Shown here: positions 28,869 through 35,890 of the stretch, one piece after another
Position numbering within the stretch: the stretch's first letter is position 1
Layout of the letters: every line of letters begins with the position of its first letter
Origin: Citrobacter sp. 18056
GTDB lineage: Bacteria > Pseudomonadota > Gammaproteobacteria > Enterobacterales > Enterobacteriaceae
NCBI GenBank assembly: GCA_902706235.1
Contig: CACSJR010000001.1
Coordinates: 124,001-188,000 of the forward strand
Length of the DNA stretch: 64,000 nt
Reading direction: 5' to 3'
Translations under genes and position numbers: made by a program
Notes under the pieces: generated by a model
The model's database searches: none
Seen by the model: only the letters and a program-made list of their open reading frames with translations
What the model was told of the DNA's origin: nothing

Positions 28869-29657
28869 TTATCGCTCGGTTTCTACTTCAGCGAATGTGA
28901 CGTTTACATTGGCAGGAAATTTACTTTTCCGGTTCTGAGATCCATCGTTAGTGGTGAAGAGATAGTGGATTTTATCCCATCCGCAGACCAGCGTTGTTGC
29001 GTGGTTTTGTAGTTTGTGGCCGTCGGCCAAGACCACTGTGCGATTGCTGTTCTCAATCATCTGCCGGGCAATAGCTGCCTCATTAATATCCTGATCCATC
29101 ATCCCGACGTCGGTATGTACCGCGCCAGCACCAATCACTGCATAGTCAACGAAGAAACGTTTGATGTTATCGAGGGCGATGGCACCGACACATTCAAATT
29201 TCGAACTGATGAATTCACCACCAATCAGAATCGTTTTAATGCTGCTATTTTCATGCAGGACATTGGCAATCAATGGTGAATTGGTGACGACGGTTAACTC
29301 GTTTATCTCAACCAGTTGACGAGTAAACTCAAGAGTCGTGCTGCCGAAATCGATAAAAAGCGAATCACCCGGTTTGAAGAGTTTAGCGGCATGACGGGCA
29401 ATGGCTTTTTTTTCACTGGCGGCAAGCTTCGCACGTTCATTAAATTCCATTTCAAAACCAAACTGGCTGCTGACCGCGCCACCATGGATTTTCTTAATTA
29501 ACCGTTGTTCTTCAAGTTTATTTAAATCGCGTCGTATCGTTTCCTGAGAGACCTGAAATATGTCTGAGAGCTCATTTACAAAAACTTGTCCATTATCTTT
29601 AAGTTTTTCCAGAATGATGGCTCTTCTCTCTAAAGAACTGACGACTTCTGTATTCAT
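28869..29657 (-). CDS. DeoR-family transcriptional regulator
   Basis: A 262-residue DeoR/GlpR-type regulator. The N-terminal winged helix-turn-helix is FVNELSDIFQVSQETIRRDL followed by LIKKIHGGAV. The C-terminal sugar-phosphate-sensing domain carries the IDFGSTT phosphate-binding loop. Such proteins usually repress sugar- or polyol-phosphate pathways and are released by a phosphorylated intermediate, which fits the kinase encoded divergently 280 bp away. I infer that it controls the three promoters that share the 16-bp motif. Confidence 0.88.
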   Translation of the reverse strand: MNTEVVSSLERRAIILEKLKDNGQVFVNELSDIFQVSQETIRRDLNKLEEQRLIKKIHGGAVSSQFGFEMEFNERAKLAASEKKAIARHAAKLFKPGDSLFIDFGSTTLEFTRQLVEINELTVVTNSPLIANVLHENSSIKTILIGGEFISSKFECVGAIALDNIKRFFVDYAVIGAGAVHTDVGMMDQDINEAAIARQMIENSNRTVVLADGHKLQNHATTLVCGWDKIHYLFTTNDGSQNRKSKFPANVNVTFAEVETER

Positions 29658-29810
29658 TGATGTTCCCTGATCGCTTTATTTTGATTGAAAATAGGGCGGT
29701 GAGAAATGCCCGACATATTTTTCAGCGTATAATTATACACTATTAGCGTAAACGACCTTATCATTTTGTGTAACCCTCTGGCGACTGAAGCACTTTGCTG
29801 GCTACTAAAA

Positions 29811-29826
29811 TGAGATCATGATCACA
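29811..29826 (+). promoter_or_regulatory. CRP-like site before kinase operon
   Basis: TGAGATCATGATCACA matches TGTGA-N6-TCACA with a single mismatch, centred about 120 bp upstream of the kinase start codon. Confidence 0.6.
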
Positions 29827-29862
29827 TTACGTTGGGGATCCGTGACTTTAAATTGCCTTGCT

Positions 29863-29896
29863 GTGGCTTTTGTGTAATTTTCAACACTAAAGCCAC
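29863..29896. promoter_or_regulatory. 34-bp palindromic operator candidate
   Basis: Left arm GTGGCTTTTGTGT (29863-29875) and right arm ACACTAAAGCCAC (29884-29896) are complementary at 12 of 13 positions, around an 8-bp A+T-rich spacer. No T-run follows, and it lies before the gene, so it is read as a regulator site rather than a terminator. Confidence 0.65.
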
Positions 29897-29903
29897 ATAT
29901 AAG

Positions 29904-29919
29904 CAACATACAAATCACA
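29904..29919 (+). promoter_or_regulatory. Shared 16-bp regulon motif, copy B
   Basis: CAACATACAAATCACA, 18 bp before the kinase start. It matches copy A (27350-27365, minus strand) at 15 of 16 and copy C (35770-35785) at 13 of 16 positions. Confidence 0.55.
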
Positions 29920-29937
29920 CCTGCAAGTGAGACGATT

Positions 29938-31380
29938 ATGCTAAATCAACGTTACGCCGCTATCGATCAAGGCACAACCGGAACACGGGTGGTGGTCTTT
30001 TCTGAAGACGGAAGACACCATTCACCGGCCAGTGTTGCTCACAAACAAATTACACCCAACCCCGGATGGGTTGAACATGATCCCATGGAAATTTTGCGTA
30101 ACATCCGTAATTGCCTGGGAAGTTGTAACGTAGTGGATGCTATCGGTCTGGGACACCAGGGCGAAAGCGTGGTCGCCTGGGATGCGCGCAGTGGCCTGCC
30201 ATTATATAACGCTATTATCTGGCAAGATCAGCGTACCGAAAATATGGTGCAGGCGCTCAAAAAGGAAGGCATAGAGGAAATGGTGAAGGCGCGCAGTGGA
30301 CTGCCGCTGGATACCTATTTTTCGGCCACTAAATTAGGCTGGATCATGCGTAATGTCCCTGGCGCCGAATCACTCTCAAAACAGGGACGTTTATGCCTGG
30401 GCACAATGGATGCCTTCTTTTTGTTTCACTTATGCGGCGTGCACGCCACGGACTACAATTCCGCCTCCCGCACATCATTGTTTAATATCCACACCCTGCA
30501 ATGGGATGAAGAACTTTGCCGTCTATTCGGGGTACCAGTCAACGCGTTACCAGAGGTAAAGGACAACGTAGGGCATTTTGGCAATGTTACGCTCGACGGC
30601 AATGTCATGCCGCTGACCGCCTGTATCGTCGACCAGTTTGCGGGAACCTACGGTCACGGCTGTCTATCAGCGGGCCAAATGAAAATCACCTTCGGTACCG
30701 GCGCTTTCCTGCAATCGATAGCTGGTCATGCCATCCCGGACCCTAAAGATTCCGGGTTGCTGCCAACCTTGTGTTGGAAAATGCCGGGCCAATCGCCGGT
30801 CTATGGGCTGGACGGTGGGGTTTACAACGCGGCTTCAGCCATCAACTGGGCACGTAAAATTGGCCTGTTCACGGACATTGAAGAATTCAGTGATTTTCCG
30901 GCGCAATCGGCTATTGCTCGTGGGCTGGCTTTTGTGCCTGCGCTATCTGGATTGGGCTGTCCTTACTGGGACCGCTCAGCTGCCGGTATGTGGGCCGGGC
31001 TGTCGCTTGAGACGGAGCGCAAAGACATGCTGCAGTCGATCCTTGAAGGCATTGCGGTCCGTTCGGCTGAAGTGGTTATTGCCATGGAAAAAGTCGGGCC
31101 AGTGGGAGAGTCTATCTCTGTCGATGGTGGATTGGCGAGCAATCAGTACTTTAAGCAATTCCTGGCAAATCTGTTGCAAAAAAACATCGTTACTCCGGGC
31201 AATAAAGAAATGACCGCCCAGGGCATCGCGATGTTGGCACGTAAGGGGCTTGGGATTGAGCGTGAGCTGAAAATCAACACCCAGTATGAAGTAATTAAAC
31301 CTTCGGAAAATAACCTGGCACATCTGTTCCTGCGCTATCAGGACATTATTTCCCGCGCCCGTAATCTGCGTCAGGAATAA
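29938..31380 (+). CDS. Glycerol-kinase-like FGGY kinase
   Basis: A 480-residue FGGY carbohydrate kinase, closest in pattern to GlpK: DQGTTGTR phosphate loop, PGWVEHDPMEI, WQDQRT, TYFSATK, SASRTSLFNIHTL and GLGCPYWD. Of the residues that bind glycerol in E. coli GlpK, Glu76, Trp95, Tyr127 and the catalytic Asp232 are kept, but the Arg of NQRET is Gly75 (HQGES). The substrate is therefore probably not glycerol but a related polyol or amino-alcohol. First gene of a three-gene operon with a EutH-family carrier (11 bp downstream) and a DUF1937 protein. The ribosome site is weak. Confidence 0.85.
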   Translation: MLNQRYAAIDQGTTGTRVVVFSEDGRHHSPASVAHKQITPNPGWVEHDPMEILRNIRNCLGSCNVVDAIGLGHQGESVVAWDARSGLPLYNAIIWQDQRTENMVQALKKEGIEEMVKARSGLPLDTYFSATKLGWIMRNVPGAESLSKQGRLCLGTMDAFFLFHLCGVHATDYNSASRTSLFNIHTLQWDEELCRLFGVPVNALPEVKDNVGHFGNVTLDGNVMPLTACIVDQFAGTYGHGCLSAGQMKITFGTGAFLQSIAGHAIPDPKDSGLLPTLCWKMPGQSPVYGLDGGVYNAASAINWARKIGLFTDIEEFSDFPAQSAIARGLAFVPALSGLGCPYWDRSAAGMWAGLSLETERKDMLQSILEGIAVRSAEVVIAMEKVGPVGESISVDGGLASNQYFKQFLANLLQKNIVTPGNKEMTAQGIAMLARKGLGIERELKINTQYEVIKPSENNLAHLFLRYQDIISRARNLRQE

Positions 31381-31391
31381 GAGGTTAGTGT

Positions 31392-32618
31392 ATGTCAGAG
31401 ATCGGTAACCTCATTATCTATATCATCATGGCGGGTACGCTGTTAGGCGCACTGGCTTCGGTTGCTCGCCCGGAAAGTGGCTTGGGACGTGAGTTCGTCA
31501 ACGGTATCCATTCCATCGGCCCTGTTTTTCTCGCCCAGGCGGGAATAATGGCAGCGCTACCGCTATTGACGCATGTGATAATGCATACTGTCGGCCCCCT
31601 GTTTCAGTCGATGGGGTCGAACGCGGCCATTGCTGCGCTCTCGGTTATCGCGGTGGATATGGGCGGCTATCAGTTGGCAAATGCTCTCGCTGCGAATCGG
31701 GATATGTGGATAATCGCCATGCTGGTCGGATATACCTCTGGAGCCAGCATCGTGTACCTGATTCCTGTGGGTCTGATTATGCTCAAAAAATCCGACCATA
31801 AGTATCTGGCACTCGGGGCGATGGCCGGACTTATCAGTATTCCTTTTGGTGTACTGGCTTCCCTGATGGCAATTACTTTATATAACGTTCCGGTCCGGGA
31901 GATTATTTCGACCACCTCACCGGCAAACTATGCGTTAACTATTGATTTGATTTCAGCACTAAAATTGCTCGCGCCTTTGTTTGGTTTTTGCTTTTTTCTG
32001 GCGCTTGGCCTTAAATATCGACCCTTGATCATGGTGAGCGGTTTTTTGATTTTCGGCAAGATTATGGATGCCTTCATTAAGATAGTGCTGGCACTGTGTA
32101 TCATTGAGCATTTCACCGGGTTGTTTACCCACCTGTGGGGTGGCTGGATATTCGATCCATTATTTGCTGATGAGAAAAGCGCATATCGTGCGATCGAGAT
32201 GGCCGGGTACATTGGTATTATGTTGGCCGGGACATTTCCTGTCTGTTATCTCTTTCAGAAATACTGTCAGGGCATGATGCGTTATATCGGGAAAAAACTG
32301 TTGTTGACCGATGCCGGTGCTCTGGGATTAGTGATGGTGCTCGCCAATATTATTGCTGTTTATCATCTGTTCCCGTCAATGCGGGCCAGAGATAAAGTGC
32401 TTTGTATCGCTTTTGGTATCTGCGCGCAGGCTACTCTGGGAGACCATTTGGCTTTTACTGCTAATTTCCAGCCTTCACTGGTGATCCCGGTTATGGCCGG
32501 TAAATTTACCGCCGGCCTATTAGCAATAGGGATAGCGATGATCATTTCCGTGCCAGCTGCTGAAGAACTGGAGGCAGAAACACTGGCTCCTGATATTGTT
32601 AATGACCTTACCGCATGA
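31392..32618 (+). CDS. EutH-family transporter
   Basis: A 408-residue, highly hydrophobic protein with about eleven membrane segments. It matches the EutH ethanolamine carrier family (INxIHSIGPVFLAQAGIMAALP; DMGGYQLA; GDHLAFTANF). EutH proper is encoded in the eut operon; here no ammonia lyase, cobalamin or microcompartment gene is near. Instead it sits 11 bp after a glycerol-kinase-like gene with AAGAGG before its start. I infer that it imports the kinase substrate, perhaps an amino-alcohol or polyol. Confidence 0.85.
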   Translation: MSEIGNLIIYIIMAGTLLGALASVARPESGLGREFVNGIHSIGPVFLAQAGIMAALPLLTHVIMHTVGPLFQSMGSNAAIAALSVIAVDMGGYQLANALAANRDMWIIAMLVGYTSGASIVYLIPVGLIMLKKSDHKYLALGAMAGLISIPFGVLASLMAITLYNVPVREIISTTSPANYALTIDLISALKLLAPLFGFCFFLALGLKYRPLIMVSGFLIFGKIMDAFIKIVLALCIIEHFTGLFTHLWGGWIFDPLFADEKSAYRAIEMAGYIGIMLAGTFPVCYLFQKYCQGMMRYIGKKLLLTDAGALGLVMVLANIIAVYHLFPSMRARDKVLCIAFGICAQATLGDHLAFTANFQPSLVIPVMAGKFTAGLLAIGIAMIISVPAAEELEAETLAPDIVNDLTA

Positions 32619-32661
32619 TCTGATTTTATTTTCACCCCTGCTTATTTGGAGAAATACCGCA

Positions 32662-33024
32662 ATGAGAAAAATATTTCTGGCTTGCCCTTATAGCCACACT
32701 GATGGTGTTGTCGTGAATGAACGCTTTAATACCTGTAATCAGGTCGCGGCAACAATTATTGAATCTGGCAATATTGTTTTCAGCCAGGTCAGCATGTCGC
32801 ATCCCATAAACCAGGTGTTTCAGCATACGGAGAAAGGCGAGGTTGGCAAGCGTTGGGCCTCCATAGATGCCTTCTTTATGTCGACAATGGACGAACTGAT
32901 TATTATTGATTTGCCTGGCTGGGATCAGAGTGTGGGTATTCAGCGAGAAATTGCTTTTTTTGAGCAACGTGGGCAGCGTGTAAGTTTATGGTCCGAAAGT
33001 CAGGGCGAATTTGGCTCTGAATAA
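32662..33024 (+). CDS. DUF1937 family protein
   Basis: A 120-residue protein with the DUF1937 pattern: IFLACPYSH at the start, an RFNTCNQVAATIIESG helix, FSQVSMSHP, and DELIIIDLPGWDQSVGIQREI. The fold is related to nucleoside 2-deoxyribosyltransferases, but no activity is established. It is more usual on phages and mobile elements; here it ends a kinase-carrier operon and is followed by a strong terminator, so a metabolic role seems possible. The start at 32662 is used because upstream codons overlap the EutH-like gene. Confidence 0.75.
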   Translation: MRKIFLACPYSHTDGVVVNERFNTCNQVAATIIESGNIVFSQVSMSHPINQVFQHTEKGEVGKRWASIDAFFMSTMDELIIIDLPGWDQSVGIQREIAFFEQRGQRVSLWSESQGEFGSE

Positions 33025-33040
33025 TATTATATTACCAACA

Positions 33041-33067
33041 AAAAGGGCCGTTAAACGGCCCTTTTTT
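33041..33067. terminator. Bidirectional terminator between convergent operons
   Basis: Stem GGGCCG/CGGCCC with loop TTAAA, A4 on the left and T6 on the right. It ends both the kinase-EutH-DUF1937 operon and the convergent FAD enzyme operon. Confidence 0.88.
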
Positions 33068-33089
33068 ATATCTGATGTCAGCTGGCCGG

Positions 33090-34298
33090 TCAGGATTCAA
33101 TTGATATGTGCAACGCGCTTTGTGCCGTCACATTACTCATATCAACATCCTTCAGTAAAATGCGGCGTTCAGGCATGCAACGATAGCGGCGACGATAAAG
33201 CTCTTTACTACCGTCGCGTACGACCACATAGCCGGTGACAGGACGTTGCACGCGGATGTTGAAGGTTGTTTTATTATCGGTATCCATCAGGCGGACAATG
33301 CTGGGAGCTGAGATACGGATGATGTCATCGTGCTGCACCGAGATAAACTCGGGAGCAATGGATCCTGACGGCAGTGCAGCCGCAATCCTCCCACCAATGC
33401 GCAGCCCCTCCTGATAACACTGATCCCCCATATCGGCAGGATGGGTCATGTTGCCGACGGCGTAGTATCCCGGATCTGAGCAGGCACCATTTTGGTCAAA
33501 CAAAGGCCTTCCGGTACCGAAGTCAGAGGCCAGATGGCTTTTACGAATCAGGGTGTATTCACCGGTAAATTTGCCGGTGAAAATGACGCTGTCGCACGGC
33601 AGGGTCTTATGTTCCCCCTTGGACAATATTTCAATACTTTCAACACGCTCACTGCCGTTAATACGTGAGATACGGCTATTGCAGTGTACCGGGACATTCA
33701 ATAACCTGGCGAAGAGCAGGCACAGACGCCAGGCCGTCGGGCGTGGGCCTTCTTCAATCATGGCCACTGCACGAACGCCAGCACTTTTGAGGGTCCAGAT
33801 AGCAGAAAAACTGACAAGTTCAGTGCCGATTATGACTGGATGATCCCCTGGTTTGAGACCACGTAAATAAACAAATTGCTGTAACGCGCCAGCCGTCAGT
33901 ACGCCTTGTGGGCGCACGCCGCTCACCAGACGGGGATGACGGGGTGTTTCTCGCACACCTGTCGCCAAAACGATTTTTCGTGCTCTTAAGGTTTCCAGTC
34001 CGGCATCTGACGATACCTCGATTTGACCATCCGGTAACAGGGAGGTGACGGTTGTTGCGGTACGGATAGGGTACTGAACATAGGTGAGTAGTTTCTCAGC
34101 CCAGGTGTGTCCTTTCATCGGACGGAGGAATGTCAACATCCCAAACGTGGGATGACGGCAGTGTTTAGGCACACCACCCGGTTGGCTTTCTCGTTCAATC
34201 AACAGGACATCTTTAACGCCCGCGTGTTGTAGCGCCCGCGCGACGCCTAACCCTGCTGGCCCGGCGCCTATGATGATGACATCGTACAGCTTGCTCAT
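33090..34298 (-). CDS. FAD/NAD(P)-dependent oxidoreductase (HcnB/GlpB-like partner)
   Basis: A 402-residue flavoprotein with an N-terminal FAD Rossmann motif (VIIIGAGPAGLGVARAL), the ATGVRE segment and a second nucleotide fold. It resembles the HcnB-type partner of GlpA-like dehydrogenases. It starts in a 4-bp overlap with the upstream FAD enzyme, which indicates a complex. No Fe-S cysteine cluster is evident. The DUF1667 protein that often accompanies such pairs in Firmicutes is not present. The electron acceptor is unknown. Confidence 0.82.
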   Translation of the reverse strand: MSKLYDVIIIGAGPAGLGVARALQHAGVKDVLLIERESQPGGVPKHCRHPTFGMLTFLRPMKGHTWAEKLLTYVQYPIRTATTVTSLLPDGQIEVSSDAGLETLRARKIVLATGVRETPRHPRLVSGVRPQGVLTAGALQQFVYLRGLKPGDHPVIIGTELVSFSAIWTLKSAGVRAVAMIEEGPRPTAWRLCLLFARLLNVPVHCNSRISRINGSERVESIEILSKGEHKTLPCDSVIFTGKFTGEYTLIRKSHLASDFGTGRPLFDQNGACSDPGYYAVGNMTHPADMGDQCYQEGLRIGGRIAAALPSGSIAPEFISVQHDDIIRISAPSIVRLMDTDNKTTFNIRVQRPVTGYVVVRDGSKELYRRRYRCMPERRILLKDVDMSNVTAQSALHISIES

Positions 34299-35692
34299 TT
34301 TATCTGCCCCGTTATCAACGTGTTGTTAAAGCGGTCGCCAACAATTTCAGCTACATGGTTGCTACAGAAAAAACCATTGCAGCGTCCCATCATGACCCGC
34401 GTCCGACGGCGCAGTCCGCCTATACAGCCCGGAGGGACATCCGAATCAAACGCGGCTTCCAGCTCACGACGTGTCACCCATTCACAATGACAGACCACAC
34501 CGCCATTTCCCGGGCAGGTATAATCGCGTGGCTCATAGTCTGAGAGCATGGGCATCTTTGGCCAGTGAGGATTTTTTACTGGCGCCAGCGTAAACAGTGC
34601 TGCAAAACGCTGGAGGTAGAGTGTTTCAAGATGGCTGGCAATGCCAAGCGCCGCAGTGAGTCCGGTAGAGCGAATCCCCCCTACGGTTATCCACTGTTCT
34701 TCAGGATAAGGGAAAATCCGATACTCTTTTTGCTCGGTAGCCGGGCGTAAACCAGCATAAGTGGCGGTGACGGAGTAATCCGCCAGCGAGGGCAGCATTC
34801 GCTGACCCTGAGCAATCAGTGATTTCAGCATCTCTTCATTGACATCAGCGCGGTCGCGACAGGTTTGCTCTTCTGCTGTCGGTCCCAGCAACAGATTGCC
34901 GAAAATAGTTTTCGACAATAAAACGCCCTTACTGCGCGCCGTCGGAACCGGGAGAATAATGGCATTGATTTGTGTCGAGGCCGGTTTATCAAACACCAGA
35001 AACTGGCCTTTGCGTGGCCTGATTTCAAATTCAGGGATACGCCATAATGCATCAATCTCATCGCCATGGTTTCCTGCACAGTTAATCACCAGTGCCGCCT
35101 GATAGCTATCAGCTGAGGTGCTGAGCGTCCATTGGCCATCATTGAATTGTGCCCCGGTCACTGCACAGTTAAAGCGATACTCTCCGCCATGTTTTACACC
35201 CTGAGTCAGATAGGCCAGCGGACTGCTCCAGGGATCTATAATTCCTTCTCCCGGGACAATCACGCCACCCATAACACCGGCCGCAAGATGCGGCTCCCGT
35301 TGATAAATCTCTTCGGCACTGACCTGTCTGACATCCGACACCCCATTTTGATGTGCCTGAGAAACAATTTCCGGCAATGCCGCCAGTTGCTCGTCATTCC
35401 AGGCGACGACAATGGCACCCGTCTCAAGGAGCGGGAGATTCATTTTTTGATGGATAGCTTTGTACTCAGCATATCCCGCTTGCATACAGGCAAGCTCAAG
35501 ACTGCCGGGGGGGGCATCAAAACCTGTATGAAGAATAGCGCTATTAGCTTTGCTGGCACCTGAAAGAATATCTTCGCCTTTTTCCAGCAGCAGCGTGCGT
35601 GCACCCATTAGCGTGAAACGACGAAAGACTGCGCAACCAACCACACCGCCGCCAATGACGATGACATCAAAATCGTGAGTTTTCTGCTCCAT
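34295..35692 (-). CDS. GlpA-like FAD dehydrogenase with BFD-type [2Fe-2S] domain
   Basis: A 465-residue flavoenzyme of the DAO/GlpA family. The FAD motif is VIVIGGGVVGCAVFRR, with GASKANSAILHTGFD near residue 48. The C-terminal domain has the four-cysteine bacterioferritin-associated-ferredoxin pattern (VCHC ... RCNGFFC). It is organised like the catalytic subunit of anaerobic glycerol-3-phosphate dehydrogenase and probably oxidises the phosphorylated product of the nearby kinase. The start at 35692 (MEQKTHDFDVIVIG) is chosen because the longer frame reads through the control region; its ribosome site is weak. Copy C of the regulon motif lies 78 bp upstream. Confidence 0.85.
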   Translation of the reverse strand: MEQKTHDFDVIVIGGGVVGCAVFRRFTLMGARTLLLEKGEDILSGASKANSAILHTGFDAPPGSLELACMQAGYAEYKAIHQKMNLPLLETGAIVVAWNDEQLAALPEIVSQAHQNGVSDVRQVSAEEIYQREPHLAAGVMGGVIVPGEGIIDPWSSPLAYLTQGVKHGGEYRFNCAVTGAQFNDGQWTLSTSADSYQAALVINCAGNHGDEIDALWRIPEFEIRPRKGQFLVFDKPASTQINAIILPVPTARSKGVLLSKTIFGNLLLGPTAEEQTCRDRADVNEEMLKSLIAQGQRMLPSLADYSVTATYAGLRPATEQKEYRIFPYPEEQWITVGGIRSTGLTAALGIASHLETLYLQRFAALFTLAPVKNPHWPKMPMLSDYEPRDYTCPGNGGVVCHCEWVTRRELEAAFDSDVPPGCIGGLRRRTRVMMGRCNGFFCSNHVAEIVGDRFNNTLITGQIK

Positions 35693-35769
35693 AGATATTT
35701 GCCCATGCCTGAATGATGATCTTATGTCACCACAAGGCAACACAAAAAACAACATTAAAGATGGTAAAA

Positions 35770-35785
35770 CAACATCAAAACCACA
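35770..35785 (+). promoter_or_regulatory. Shared 16-bp regulon motif, copy C
   Basis: CAACATCAAAACCACA lies 78-93 bp upstream of the GlpA-like gene. It agrees with copy B at 13 of 16 positions. The flanking 35730-35790 stretch is rich in ACAACA steps. Confidence 0.45.
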
Positions 35786-35805
35786 ATTAAAGGCATTGAA
35801 CATAA

Positions 35806-35835
35806 CAAAAAAGCCATCTGACGTGCAGATGGCTT
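35806..35835 (-). terminator. Terminator of the histidinol-dehydrogenase-like operon
   Basis: Stem AAGCCATCTG/CAGATGGCTT with a 5-nt loop; on the minus strand a T-run follows. It lies 56 bp beyond the bicupin stop and insulates this operon from the FAD enzyme promoter. Confidence 0.85.
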
Positions 35836-35890
35836 TGAAAGAGAGAATCGGTAGGATTTTTTACCGGCGGAAGAGCCAGTATTGGGCGAA

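Larger units (their letters stand above)
29658..29937. promoter_or_regulatory. Divergent control region, DeoR gene/kinase operon
   Basis: 280 bp holding, left to right, a CRP-like site (29811-29826), a 34-bp near-perfect palindrome (29863-29896) and the 16-bp regulon motif (29904-29919), the latter ending 18 bp before the kinase start codon, a position suited to repression. Confidence 0.65.
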
